Positions 24,555 to 40,815 of a DNA stretch of 64,000 bases are shown here, piece after piece (the first letter of the stretch is position 1; each line of letters begins with the position of its first letter). The notes beneath the pieces were generated by a model. That model had not been told where the DNA came from and did not search any database. It saw nothing but the letters and a program-made list of their open reading frames with translations. Origin of the DNA: Phoenix dactylifera (lineage: Eukaryota; Streptophyta; Magnoliopsida; Arecales; Arecaceae); assembly GCF_009389715.1 (NCBI RefSeq), contig NW_024067684.1, forward strand, positions 1,349,501 through 1,413,500, given 5' to 3'. A program made the translations under genes and the position numbers.

Positions 24555-25030
24555 GTGCAGTCATTTCCTGAATGTCCTTAATCATGTCTTGTTCTTCCTA
24601 CTTGCCTTGGCCCCATCTCATGTAGCCCGTGCAGGTAATCCTGACTTCACCTCAGATTTTGTCCTCCCACCAAACTCCACTGCTGTTGATGGCAGCTTCC
24701 ATTCACCGGCATGTGCAGAGTGATCAATTTGGAACCACCGAAAGCCTCACTGTCTTCAGAGCTGCCCTAGCAGAATTCCCAGAAGTCTGTAATTTCATAC
24801 TGATGTATCCTGTTGGCACTGTCAATCCCCCTCACACTCATCCCTGTGCTGCTGAGCTCCTATTCCTCGTCGATGGTTTTCTTGAAGTGAGGTTTGTGGA
24901 CACCAGAACAAGCTATATTCTCAGAGTCTCAAACCAGGGGACATGTTTGCATACCCCAAGGGAATTAATTGTTCACTACCAGTATTGCAGAAGTCAAGGC
25001 CCAAAGATTGCTATTTCTGCAACTAGTTAG
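24555..25030 (+). pseudogene. Germin-like protein pseudogene A
   Basis: Germin-like proteins are secreted hexameric cupins of the cell wall that bind manganese. A signal-peptide relic (LFFLLALAPSHVARAG) at about 24580-24636 has no in-frame ATG in its usual place and is followed by DFTSDFVLPPNSTAVDGSF. After frame changes comes AEFPEVCNFILMYPVG. Cupin motif 1 is intact, with GTVNPPHTHPCAAE giving two His and the Glu ligand, then LLFLVDGFLEVRFVD. Further frameshifts split motif 2 (GDMFAYPKG in one frame, VHYQYC in another). The reading stops at about 25030, so the last 50-60 residues are missing. Several shifts and a stop make it non-coding. It is related to the copy at 26720-27170. Confidence 0.85.
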
Positions 25031-26147
25031 TCTTATGCATATTAGTTTTGTTTATAGAAACCAAAGTATCATTATTTTCCTATACAACTTGCAACTACTT
25101 CCACCAATAACAATTGTTTAATTTTTAAGAGGATAATTTCTATGGCTATCGAATGCTAAGAGCACTTCCAAATTCTGCAAATTTTTGTGGCACCAGCATT
25201 ACTCCAAAATAGTAGTTGACAATGAAGAAAAAGCTCGAAGATGCATGTTAAAAGCTCTAATATGTTTCTATATTAATTGTGTCTGAGAGTTTAGAGCACT
25301 TTTGCAAGGCAGACTTTACATTCTTCCCTATATATACTGGAAATTCTTGTTTGTCGAATTTAAAAGGGATGTTGTTTGCTTGAATAAGCTAGCAACCCTC
25401 TCTTCTCAAAGTTGCTCTGGAAAAAAAAAATCTCAGCATCAATTGACAGAGGATTTCTTGATTTTGTGGTACCAAGACTACATATAGCCTAGAAAAGGGA
25501 TGTTGTTTGCTTGATTTTGAGGGTTATAGGGATTATTTGGATAATGAACTAAAAAATAATTGAAATCCTTTTTTCTTGTAATATATCATAGATAACCTAC
25601 AAAAATCCAGATAGAAACTAAGTTATGTGAAAAATAGATCAATGTTATGCAATAAGTAATACCTTTCTTCTATCTCCTAGTGAATTTTGAAAAAAGCTGA
25701 ACATAGTAAGGAGTGTGAAAGATGGTTGATGTAGGATTGTCCAAAACAAGGATATAAGAACCCGATCAGGAATCTAGATTGTTAATTAAGTCTTGCTGAA
25801 ATGGCTAATTTTCAGTTCATTAACTCACTATGGACTTGATATCTCTAACTTGCTTCACTGGAATCAGAAATAAGATCTGCAGTGAGTCAGTGTGCCACTT
25901 CTGTTTCAGTCTCCATCCATCCAAAGAGAACAAAACTGCCATAAAGACACGGAAGATTAAGCTCAGGAGGCATGTTATAGGAATTTTATGTGCATTTACT
26001 TTCTATAATAATTAATATTGCTCCATGAGGATTGAGAATTTTTCTGTTTCCTGCATAATGTCAAAAGCTTAGCATTCATTCAAAAACTATATCATCTGTA
26101 CCCTGACATCTCATTCATCTCATTACCACTTTAAAAGGCTAAGATAA
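25031..26147. other. Intergenic spacer between the germin-like relics
   Basis: I see no gene here. The stretch is AT-rich with short unsupported ORFs. Confidence 0.5.
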
Positions 26148-26220
26148 ATGGGAGAAGGAGCTGCCAGACAGTGCTCGGCTTTCTTGATATTATCAGTCAC
26201 CATCTTTCTTGGATTCCAAG
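26148..26220 (+). other. Possible orphan signal-peptide exon
   Basis: From the ATG at 26148 the frame reads MGEGAARQCSAFLILSV, then TIFLGFQG, a good secretory signal peptide, ending at a CCAAG/GTTTGA donor-like site at about 26220. No downstream exon with matching phase is recognisable, so it may be a first exon of an unrecognised small secreted protein or pure chance. Confidence 0.25.
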
Positions 26221-26719
26221 GTTTGAGCTAAGAATTTGAATAGACCTTTCCTGTCATCCTGATAAAGCAGGTCCTGAAATGTTTCTTCCAGGGATCCTTT
26301 TGAAAGTATTGGTTAAGTTGAACTTCAACCACAAATTTTCCCTTGTTTCTGTCATTTCTTTGTTGGTTAAACTGGGACCTACTGATGGCCTCTGGACTTC
26401 GAGACACGGACATCTTCCATGGTGATCTATTCAGATAATGTCATAATCAAAGATTAGAGGCGTGCCATTTCCTAATTGTTTAATTTATAACTATTTTTTT
26501 CCCCTCATTGGAGTTCAATTGGTAGTTTCAGCAGAAGGGTCCCTTCTTTTGTCATAACTTGACAAGAGGCCAAAGGATAAAGAACAAATTGCCCTAGACA
26601 TTTCCTTCAGCTTGCCACCATATCAACAACATGGCCATATCATGGTCAAGGCTTACAATCCACCCAAACATATAGAAATACATGGGTTATGCTAAGCTCC
26701 TCACAAGTTTTCGAAGTTC

Positions 26720-27170
26720 AGAACCATAGCTCTGAATGTTCTCAACAATGCCTTGGTTCTTCCTACTGCTTACCTTGGACATGTCTTATGTGGCACTTGC
26801 AGGTGATCCTGACATTACCTCAGATTTTACCATCCCACCATCGTCGAAGGCAGCTTCTTCACTTTCACTGGAATGCGAACACTGATCACTTCAGAACCAC
26901 CAAAGGCCTTCAGAGTCTTAAAAGCTACCGAGGCAGAATTCCCAGATCTCGACGGGCAGGGGCAATCCACCTCATACTCATTCTTATTCTGCTGAGCTCC
27001 TATTCCTTGCAGGCGGTTACCTAGAAGTTGGATTTGTTGACACTACATACAAGCTCTATACTCAAGACACTCCAACCTGGGAACATGGTTGTGTTTGTCA
27101 AGGAACTTGTTCATGTCCAGTACTGCAGCAGTCAGGACCTGGCATTAGCCATTCCTTCCTCGTAAAATCC
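26720..27170 (+). pseudogene. Germin-like protein pseudogene B
   Basis: This is a second, more decayed germin-like copy about 2.2 kb downstream of copy A in the same orientation. In shifting frames it shows a signal-peptide relic (LNVLNNALVL...), PDITSDFTIPP, EGSFFTFTGM, AFRVLKATEAEFPDL, then motif 1 residues NPPHTHSYSAELLFLAGG with the His and Glu ligands still readable. The remains of motif 2 follow, with no intact frame. Relative to copy A the segment between VLKATEAEFP and NPPHTH is shortened. The pair indicates that a tandem germin-like cluster once existed here. Confidence 0.8.
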
Positions 27171-27810
27171 TTCAAGATTGATGCTGCCACAAGTCAGAAG
27201 ATTTAGGTAAGGCTGGTCTTGCACCAATGGCCTAAACTGAATCTCATATATGGTTTCCATAATTATCTATCACAAATAGGAAGTCCTTTGATTAGCTGCT
27301 ATGCCGCAATTTCTATGAAAATGTCGCCGTATGTTTATGTTGGCGGAGAGCATTCTTTCAATGTTTTCTGTCAGCATTATCTTATATGTCTTCTTGATTG
27401 ATTCATGAATTTTCGGATAATCTTTTTGTTTTATTGCTTGTGTCCAAAAATTGCAAGGTTGTAATGTGTACCAGGTCATGGTTATAGAAAGTCTTAATAT
27501 CAAGAATCAGAAATGTTACGATCAATTAACACTGTAAAGTAGTGATTTCCCCTTTGGTGGATTCTAATTTGCTATTTGTTCAGAATAGCAGAATTGTATC
27601 AACACTAGCTACACATGCATTGGGATCTCATTTTCCTTATTATCAATAACAAACAAAGCATGAGTTTGATGAGAGGTATAGAAGGTAACTTGTTCCGGTA
27701 ACTATGGGAGTTCGATTTGAGAGTCATACACGTTACCAGAAGGATGGATTTCATAGCATTTTGTAGCATTGTACAGTGAAACATATATAACTAGTTGCAG
27801 TATGTTGAAC
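27171..27810. other. Intergenic sequence
   Basis: I see no supported feature between the second germin-like relic and the left gypsy repeat. Confidence 0.5.
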
Positions 27811-29009
27811 ATGAAATTATCAACTCGGTTTTATCTTTCATCTTTTTATTTTTCTTTAACTAGCTTCTAATCTTTGATAGCACAGGTAGCATTCTGATAG
27901 CTAAAAGTTCTCGAAGATCAAGACATTTGAATCCATTTACCTTTTTTGATCCAGTGACAACCGCTGGCATGTCTGCACAGTTATTTGATCTGATCATAGA
28001 CTTTGCTTCCTCTCCATTCCATTTTAGAAAAGGGGGAAACAAGTTTTTGGCATATCTATGCCCAAGAAAAGAATTGATATGCAACCATTCAATTCCAAAA
28101 TTTTGCCCATAGTGCTCCTGAGGAGCAGCAGGCGCCATAAGCAGAGCTACTGGAACATAGTCCACAAGCATGGCAGGTTCAGACCACCACCATCTGTGAG
28201 GCACAACTCAATTCAAGCCCATCGAAGGACTATGGTTTTGAAGGCTGGACTCCACATTTGGGGATTTTACAGTGGATAGCAGGACAACCGTGTGATGCGA
28301 TTATACAATCTAAATTCCACTTGAATGAACAACTTTTCGGAGGTATTGATGAGCTAGATTGCTATGGTAGCGAGGCATTCATTAGCCAACAAGATACGTC
28401 TTCGATTGAGATAGCTAAGCAAATGGAGAGGTTAGCCATAGTGTTGGTGGATCTGCACTGCTTGTCACAATTTCCATTGACCAGCTCTCCAGTTATCGAA
28501 CTACCTAATATCAGTTCCCTAATGACTAATAGGTCAGCACACTCTTAACTTACAATATAGGGGTGTGAAGATCTTAGAAAGATTCAATCTCTAGAAGCTC
28601 AAGTGATATGATGAAGGCTTTACCTACAAATGGGATCAAGCAAGCTTGTTAAGTACCTACATGCATCCGGGTTCGATATGAGAGGTCAGGTAGATGTGGG
28701 GAGCATATCTTGGGGGCAATAGTTTCTTCGGTTGGAATAGTTCCTGGTATCAGCATTGGAGGGCAATCTTTTGTTCCACAGGTTAGATTTTCCTCAGACC
28801 ACACAGCTTGTGGGGGAAATGCCTCAATGGATGCGGTATCCTCAAGCTTGAGTTCGTCTACCAAATCTTTAGGCCGAGAGGCAATTGCAAGCAGAGAATG
28901 AGGGTTATAATTTATATTGGATTCCATTGTATCAGCCAAATATTTAATGGCTTGTTCTATAACCTCTCTTGAATCAAAATATTTCTGATCATGGTCTAAT
29001 TCAACAAAA

Positions 29010-30105
29010 TTTGGTGCAATTGATGGAGTTGATTAGGGATCAACTAGGCTTCACTTACCGGCCAGTAACAAGGCTAATTTATAGGATGCCTTATGGTTTC
29101 AAGCATATGATTTTCCTCGAGAGCATAAGTCTCCGGAATTTTTGAGATTCTTTGGAGATGATGGGATATCCACTATTGAATATATAGGAAAACATTCATT
29201 CCAGTGTGGAGAAGCCAGAAATAACGATATTCTTAAGCTTAGGCTCTTCGCAAATTTGCCGACCCGGTCAGTTTTTTGTGTTAATTTATTTCCTAATTCT
29301 ATTCATACTTTGCAAGATTTAGAGTGCCGGTTTTATACATAATTTTATAGAACTGAGTACAAAGTATCCATGGTCGATTTAGCTAGATTGACATAATAAC
29401 CTAGCGAATCAGTCAAAAATATATGACAAGTTTTAAGTGAGCTAGAAATAGATGTTATGCTCTGCTTAGAGACGCAGAATATATTAAAATTGCATAAAAT
29501 GGCCTCAACCTTAGATTAAGAAAGAAGTTTGTAGGACAAAAGTTTTTCGAGCTAGTCCAGCTAACCATGCAGGTGATTAACTTATGAAGCAATTTGAGAA
29601 AAGATGAGCAGAGAAGGGTTTCTAAATTATGATATCTTAGTTGTGGAGACTGAATTTGACCATGTGATTATGCATCAGGATGAGGCCGAGGTTGGCATGG
29701 CTGAAATTTTGATAGGCAAGCCTTATATTTCTAAAGCCTTATGCAAATTGAATATACAGGTTCAACCATCAGTCCTAAAGGTAATGCCAAGAAGAAAGCG
29801 AAATAGATTTTTGATCATTTGCTAAGAGAAATAGATTAAGCTACTTGAAGGACATGAGAACCCTCCTCCCGAAGTATGAAAAGATAACAAGGATTGTAAA
29901 TGCACAATGGAGTGAGTCATAGCACAAATAACTTTGTCATGCTTCAAAATGCAATTCAGAGGGTTATTATGAATGGCAGGCTAAAGTTCCTAGAAAAAGA
30001 CAAGGATGTGATATTGGTAGATGGAGATTTATTTCCTAAGATGGCTGTTAATATGACTTCAACAGATCTTTCTAGAGTTTTTACATCAAGACCAAGGGTG
30101 AGTTA
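29010..30105 (+). pseudogene. Gypsy gag relic
   Basis: Fragments of a Ty3/gypsy Gag of the plant 'retrotransposon gag' type appear in several frames: FFGDDGISTIEYIGKHSFQC, ILKLRLFANLPTRSVF, LFPNSIHTLQDLECRFYT, EMSREGFLNYD, MAEILIGKPYISKALCKL, and a nucleocapsid-proximal HNGVSHSTNNFVMLQN, then GRLKFLEKDKD. Stops and shifts break it throughout. The YKVPEF...FSGDDG-type segment recurs in the relic at 42600-42840, so the two come from one family. Confidence 0.75.
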
Positions 30106-30261
30106 GGAAGCATGTAGGAAGAAATTAGGGCTGAGGTCAAGCCAATGATTCCATAGTCAAGCCAATGATTCCATAGGCTGTTTTAGCAGGCCAAGATCGA
30201 TGAGGATTGGGATCCTTCCAGATTGAAGTCCTAAAGTTGGGCCTCTGATAACGTTCATAGA

Positions 30262-30490
30262 CTATTGAGACAGCGCGCATCCCATCAGGCTATACATTTA
30301 CCGGAAGGCGAACGGTGCTGCAGATTAGGTGGCGTCCTTTGCGGCTCACCACTCCGGAGGCTTCATTTGGACAGATCATGGGCCGGTGCCAGATTTGCTA
30401 TGTAGCATTTTGCTTTCTGATTTTGTTGCTTGCATTCACATTCGTTGGATGTGACCCGCCGTTGTACCAAAAAAAAAAAGAAGAAGAAAT
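30262..30490 (+). mobile_element. LINE (L1-type) 3' end with RNase H relic and A-rich tail
   Basis: The frame at 30295-30470 reads YRKANGAAD, stop, VASFAAHHSGGFIWTDHG, LLCSILLSDFVACIH, which is the C-terminal end of the plant LINE RNase H domain. The A-rich tail begins at about 30469. The Trp codon after AAD is TAG. The same 3' end structure occurs at 53063-53270. The copy is 5'-truncated, as is usual for LINEs. Confidence 0.8.
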
Positions 30491-31389
30491 GTTTGTTCAT
30501 GATGAAGAAGAAAAATAGAGGAAAAATAAGGAAGGACACCATGCTCGAAAATGGAGCCTAAGATAAGGAGACCAGAGGAGTCATGAATTAATAAATGTGG
30601 ATTTACAGAGTCAAGAAGATCGGAGCTTGCTAATTGCTCTTTCTTCTTCTCAACTTGGTGAGCATGGATCAGACAACGGTCGATTCAAAGTTCATGGTGA
30701 TTGAGATGACAAGCAAGGGAAGATTTAAGCAAGGAGATCGAAAGAAAACTCGTAACTAGGGTTTTCTTTGCAGAAGATGGTGATAAAAAAGTTAAGATTA
30801 TCTTCATAGAAGAGTAAGGTGCACCATACCAAGGCTTAAAGGAAAAGAATCCTTATAAATCTTTTGGGCTGTGTGCACCATTCATATTACTTAGAATGGC
30901 CCGTGAGGATGTGAACACGTAGCACCAAGTGATGGCCATTCATGGTATAGAAGACGATTTGACTGTGCAGGTTAATGAGAACCAAGCAGGCAAAGAAATC
31001 AATCAAACAAAAATTGGAATCAAAGATGTGGTGTCATATACATCTGATTACCCTCTTGACCGAAGATTAAAATTCGAAGATGTGTCGTAAAAATAGTGCA
31101 TGACACATCGCAAATTGTTTTCAACATAGCTATCACACATTATCATTAGAAGTGAGTTGATTCACCCAAGAAAAAAAAGTCGAGTACCAAGACATCCTAG
31201 TAAAGGATAAGGTATGCTTGCAAGGACAGACTGAGAAACCTTGATCATGGTGTATTCACCAAAGGGATGTCGTCTAAAAACGTAGATTAAATGGAGAAAT
31301 TACAAAAGATAGGACTAAGCTACAAGAAACTGATTGCATAGGTCGAGAATACATGAAAACAATGTGTGATAGGACTAATCAATGTACAT
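30491..31389. other. Unassigned sequence between LINE relics
   Basis: This stretch lies inside the gypsy/LINE nest. It shows no domain that I recognise and may be decayed element interior. Confidence 0.4.
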
Positions 31390-32760
31390 CCCATTATATT
31401 GCAAGCCAGGTGGCTGATAGGTAATGAGCGGAGCATCGATGTGACCGGTGGCCCGTGGTTGGATACCCTTCGCCTAAGAAGCTGGCCGGCCACGGTTGAT
31501 GTTAAGGCAGCTGAGGGGCTGCTGGTGTGCCACCTCTTAGCACCAGGAGGGGCAAAGTGAGATGAGACAAGCTACGACAGCTGTTTGGGATACACTTTGT
31601 TGAGAGGGTCCGGTCTTTCTCGGTACTGGAATGTGCGGGGCCAAATGTCCAGGCTTGGGGCACCTCGAGCAGAACCAGTATCGGATTGAGAGACCTCTCC
31701 CAAGTTATCCAGCAGGAGCACGAGCCAGAGCCGGACTACACTTGAATCTGGAGGTCCGAGCTTCACCCGAAGGCAGCACTTTTCTTATGGAAGGTGACAT
31801 GGGACCGCCTTTCGACGAGAACAATGCTGAGCAGGCATGGCTTAGGAATTCCCACTGAGTGCGGGACGTGCGATGCTGACGAGACAGTGGACCACGTGCT
31901 ATTCCAGTGCACTTAGGCGAGGTTGACATGGCAGTCGGCAGGGATTCCGCAGGAGGCCTGGAGTCAGAGGCTGTAGTTCCTATAGGTGATACGACAGTAG
32001 TTGGGCAGTCCGCTAACACGTCAGAAGGCCATTGAGCAACTTGCACGGCGTATCAAATTTGGCTAGCAAGAAACGTTCGTACATTTGAAGAGCGCAGGAT
32101 GTCACCGACGTTTGTTGCGGAGTATGCTCGAGTGCAAGCGACGAAGATCAACCCCACCCCCTTTTCAGATGGATTTTTGATAGTACGGGACACCTAGAAT
32201 TCCCTCTCTACTCAGGCAGACCCTCAGACGGTGTTCTTCACCTGAAAGCCCCCACCCTCAAGCTTTTTTAAGATCAATTTTGACGGGTCGGTATTGGATG
32301 GAAGTGCATAAGGACGTGCGGGCTTTGTTATACAGGATCCGTACTCTAGGGTAGTGGCAGCAGGCGGCTGCCAGGTGTTCGACATGTCAGTTCTCGGGCG
32401 GAGCTGCAGGCTGCCTAGGCGAGTCTTCAACATACAAGGCGGGTGCTGCAGACTAGTTCGGTTATCTTGGAGGGCGATTCGATTACAATGATCAGGTGGA
32501 TTCAAAAGGATCCGAGGGGCGAGAGCATAGACCACCCCTTGACCTGGGATATAGAAATAATGACAAAGGATGGGGTGGCCTTCCAAGCCAGGCATGTATT
32601 TAAAAAGGCCAACAGGACGGCCGACTATATGGCTGCCTACACGGCTCACCACTCAGGGTACACTGTGGCCAGGGGAGAGGAAGCTGCCACGAGGCTCCGT
32701 GAGTTTGTATTTTTTGATTTTATTGGGTGTTTCGTACATGCATTGTATGATGAACCTGCC

Positions 32761-32791
<31 letters not shown>
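31390..32791 (+). mobile_element. LINE 3' region: RT tail, zinc-binding RVT domain, RNase H, poly(A)
   Basis: Broken frames show, in order, RT C-terminal linker words (IHFVERVRSF, EPDYT, KAALFLWKVTWDRL), a zf-RVT motif (GTCDADETVDHVLFQCT, 31860-31915) and an RNase H domain. In the RNase H part, ILEGDSITMIRWIQKDP and ARHVFKKANRTADYMAAYTA are intact over 32443-32660. It ends in an A-run of about 27 bases at 32765-32791, the retrotransposition tail. The long clean A-run suggests this insertion is younger than the copies at 30262 and 53063, although its upstream frames are already broken. Confidence 0.82.
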
Positions 32792-32796
<5 letters not shown>

Positions 32797-33291
32797 AAAT
32801 GAATACCAACAGGTGTAAACCAAAATATGGTTCACAGAAGAATTGGAGGAACAATAAAAAATTTGAAATTAAAGCAAGTAAGCGACGGAGAAAACAAGAG
32901 TAGTCGCGATGATTTACCGAACACATGGCGAAATAGAGGAAAAGGCATTACTCAAATGGCTAGCAGAGGAACATGAAGTTGTGGAACAGAAAAGAAACCC
33001 TTTTGGTTGAATACTCTTATGAAATTCTCAACTTGGTTTTATCTTTAATCCTTTTATTTTTGATTCATTAACTTTCAATCTTTCAATTCTTTTTAATTAG
33101 CTTTTAATCTTCAATAGTATAGATAACATTCCAGTAGCTAAAAATCCTCAAGTCTTTCTTTTTAATTCCATGGCATGCCCATAAAGTAATCCAGTCTGAT
33201 CATAAACTTCACTTCCTCTCCATCCCATTTCAAAAGAATAGAGAAACAAATTTATTTCATTATATACCCTCATGATAAGTTTTTGGCTACT

Positions 33292-33941
33292 ACTTAAATA
33301 TTATTCATCTTATTTTTGTTCCATGCTACAAAAATGATATCATTTTTATTTTATTTTAATTTGTTATCATTTTTATTTAATTTTTCATTTTCAATTTATC
33401 CTTTCATTTTATTGTTTGCACATTCACTTAAACAAAATTTAAGATTATATATATAATACTTTATGTTGATTTTATTGTTTTTGTTCTACAATTTTTTTTT
33501 TTTTTTTGTTTTCGCTACACGCGCATTGCGTGTACCGAGACTTGGAATTTACATATCCAACTTCCGAACAAAGAGTTTTAGAAGGAGCTTCAGACAGGAA
33601 TATTCTCTGGAAAACAGTAGCAAAAGGCACCACTGATGTCTGAAACGTCCATAACAACCAGTCGACAAGGAAGGTGAATTGCTTTCACTTTCTTTCAGGC
33701 ATACCAGTTCATATTGTTGATTAAGCATTCTGAAATAACGATCACTAAAAGTAAAATAAAGCAAAAGGCTACTTGAAATTCAAATTTTTATTTTTATCAG
33801 TTAAACAACCGAATAGTTCAAAACACAAGCTCGAGGTAGTCTAACATGGATATAACTAGGAAAAGAGAAGCCTAGATTCCAAGCTAATCTGTAAAATGGT
33901 CTGATTTTCCAGGACAAAATAAACTTCTTCCACGCAAGCAT
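33292..33941. other. 3' flank of the ubiquitin-RPL40 gene
   Basis: This is AT-rich sequence with a T-run at 33490-33508. The 3' UTR of the ubiquitin-RPL40 gene (minus strand) must extend into its right part. No other feature is supported. Confidence 0.5.
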
Positions 33942-38474
<4,533 letters not shown>

Positions 38475-38513
38475 TCACTTCTAAACCCAGGAATGAGAGC
38501 CACGGCGGTTCAG

Positions 38514-38697
38514 TTTTATAGGCGTAGTCCACTTCGCCAATCTAGGGTTTCATTTTGTGGCGATGTAATGACGAGATTGCCCCTGTTTAGCTCTTTGAGC
38601 TTCCCGGTCTAGACCGCCCGGTCGAGGGACCACACCATAAACCGAATGAGGCCCAAAACACAACCCAAACAAACCCACTGGGGTTAAGTTATGGGCC
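38514..38697 (-). promoter_or_regulatory. Ubiquitin-RPL40 promoter: TATA box, telo-box and site II motifs
   Basis: On the minus strand there is TATAAAA (38520-38514), about 73 bp before the ATG; a telo-box AAACCCTA (38550-38543) about 30 bp further upstream; and TGGGCC-type site II elements at 38655-38650 and 38697-38692. The combination of telo-box and TGGGCC/T is known from promoters of plant ribosomal-protein and other growth-linked genes bound by TCP and Puralpha factors. It fits the L40 function. Confidence 0.65.
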
Positions 38698-38699
38698 TA

Positions 38700-38958
38700 G
38701 CAACAACAGGTCTTGATGAAAATTGGTTTAGAATTATCAATCTGCCAACTTTGGACACATCAGGTTTATTTGGGATGCACACCAAGCTTGTTTGGTTACT
38801 CAATAAGTGGTATGAGGCTCCACCTATATCTCTCTCTTCTTCCTCATCAAGTCATCCTTCCCTCTCCACTCGTCCATGATGCCTTCCTCCTCTTCCCGGA
38901 GTTCCTTTGAATCTTAGTCTTGAAGGCATCCATCCTAAGTGTATATCATATGGCCATG
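38700..38958. other. Short intergenic sequence between ubiquitin-RPL40 and the tandem array
   Basis: No supported feature. The first bases may still belong to the ubiquitin-RPL40 promoter. Confidence 0.4.
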
Positions 38959-39435
38959 GATTGTGTATGTTTTGAAAACTATTGTATCAATTTGCCTAGA
39001 GGTATAAGTTGGGTTGTTGTTGGGATGTATTAAGGAAGCTTAAAGTATGTATCAAAAACTACTGAGTGTGTATCACTTAGACACATATATATATTGTATA
39101 TTGGTAAATATAATATTCTGAAAATTGTATATTAGTTTGCTTGAAGATATATTGGATTGGTGTTAGGTATGTACCCGAAAAGCTTACAATATATAGATCA
39201 AAATCCATCGAGTATGTATCACCTGGACATGTCTATGTACTAGTGAACAAAATATTTTGGAATTCATGTCTGGAGGTTTATATTGGATCGCTACTAGGTA
39301 TATATCAAAGAAGCTTAAATAATGTATCAAAAATCCCAATGTATATTACTTGGGTATGTATTATGTATTAGCAAACATGATGTTCTGAACTATGTATTAA
39401 TTTGCATAGAGGTCTATATATATACTGGTGAACAC
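38959..39435. repeat. Tandem array with a unit of about 140 bp
   Basis: Three full diverged units and a partial fourth start at about 38984, 39127, 39268 and 39393. Each has 'gTATtA(a/g)TTTGC(a/c)T(a/t)GAGgTaTA', then GG(A/G)T(G/T)T, 'AAGCTTA', 'GTATCAAAA', a 'GTGTATCACTTAGACA'-like word and 'aacA(a/t)aaTaTTcTG(g/a)A'. The unit length is in the range of some satellite DNA, but the array is short and isolated. Confidence 0.7.
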
Positions 39436-40455
39436 AATCCATGGCTATGGGGAGAAAGGGATTGTATTTTGGAGAAGGAGATACGGATTCGAGGGGGAGA
39501 AGAAAAGTATCACAGATGAAAGGAGAAGGAAGGATGGCTTGAAGAGGAAGAAGAGAAGGATGCCGGTAGATAGCCTCATGGACGACACTTCACATATTTC
39601 TTTATTTTAAGTCACGAGATGGACGGACTTTGTTAGTAGAAGGAGTCTCGTCCTGCTTTAACTCTTCGGTTTCTACTTTAACATGGATGCGATAGGATGC
39701 ATGGCAAAAAAGGAACACTGCCCCATATGATCTTCTTTGGTACATGCACTAGAGGATTTTTGTTCCTCTTTTTAATAGTTGTTGTAGGATGCCACTAGGG
39801 CTACGCTCCACATGTCACACCTTATCTTGCTAGGGTGTGACCACCAATCAAGATCCAACATCTCTCGCTTAAATATGCTATGACAAGGTGCACTTGGAGA
39901 GTTATCAATGACTCAGTTGGCTATATTAATGTCAACTCTTATCCACAACTACCATGGATTGGCATGAGATCATGGTTAGGCCTATACAGGGCATGGTGCA
40001 ATTGGTTTAAATTTTCAACCGCACTTTTTTTAAAAAAAATGGAATACATTGTCTATTTCTTGAATAGATACAACCATTATAATCAGCATATAAGAGATTT
40101 AAGAGCTGGGAAGGAGCCATTGTAGAGTTCCATAATATGGTCCTAGTTCAAGTGTGAACAATGAGAGCCTATGGTAGGGTAAAGTAGCATTGATCATCAC
40201 ACTCAGAATATTTATAAAAGATTGGAAAGAAAGATCTCATGGATTTGGGTTTAGAACCTCGATTTCAAGTAAAAGAGTGCAGCAAGTCAGACCAAATGTC
40301 ACAGTTCAGGATGGGACACGGACTACGACCCAAAAATTAGAGCAAACAATAGCCCAAATAGTCAGTATGATTAGCCACATAAACTACAACCCAATAAGCC
40401 ACACTATTTACTTCTTGATGGACATGAGTCATCTCAAAAGAATGAAGAGAAGTAA
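39436..40455. other. Unassigned sequence
   Basis: No gene is supported here. Short frames such as 39880-40125 resemble no family I recognise. Confidence 0.4.
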
Positions 40456-40815
40456 TCATTTGCTAATAGTCCTGCACTAAAGGATGAGACTGAATATCTG
40501 GAGGTGTGGAGGCTGATAACCACCTAATAACTGTCAAAAAATTTCCCTCCAAGATAATTTGCGAGGCTTCCAAAGTTTTGATAGCATGTGTCAAACCTTT
40601 CCATGTTATATGAAGTTTAGCCATAGGAACTGTAGTATCAAAACCCTGCAGCACCTACAGCAATGAGAACACCTGTGGAATTTCTATTAATAAAACCCCA
40701 ACCACCATAAATACCTCTATTCTAGACACTACCATTGAAATTGATTTTGAGAAAACAATGGGGCGATGGTTTCCAAGAGAAATAAATCACTCGAGGGATT
40801 GCAGAGCCTAATGAA
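40456..40815 (-). mobile_element. LINE RNase H relic
   Basis: On the minus strand from about 40815 the frames read IPRVIYFSWKPSPHCFLKIN, then FNGSV, GGWGFINRNSTGVLIAVG, and, after one frameshift, TVPMAKLHITWKGLTHAIKT, ILEGNFLTVIRWL. This is the core of the plant LINE RNase H domain: the first acidic strand, with Asn in place of the usual Asp in 'FNGS', then the central helix, then the 'LEGD'-type strand with Asn in place of Asp. It is truncated at both ends and non-functional. Confidence 0.75.

Larger units (their letters stand above)
27811..33290 (+). mobile_element. Degenerate gypsy-type LTR element with LINE pieces inside
   Basis: A diverged direct repeat flanks this block: 27811-28066 and about 33019-33290 share ATGAAATT(A/C)TCAAC(T/C)(C/T)GGTTTTATC and the following 240 bp, as expected of two decayed LTR ends. 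The left copy runs into AAGTTTTTGGCATATC, which resembles the LTR end and primer-site start of Asp-tRNA-primed plant gypsy elements. A similar junction with a better primer-site match is at 41330-41369. A gag fragment lies inside at about 29010-30105. Two LINE 3' ends (30262-30490 and 31390-32791) are embedded to its right. No pol domain of the gypsy element is seen. The exact ends are uncertain. Confidence 0.55.

Noticed and set aside
28258-28548. 96-residue frame as a gene
   Set aside because: It lies in the decayed gypsy block directly after the left LTR-like repeat and has no domain. It is more likely element leader sequence or noise.
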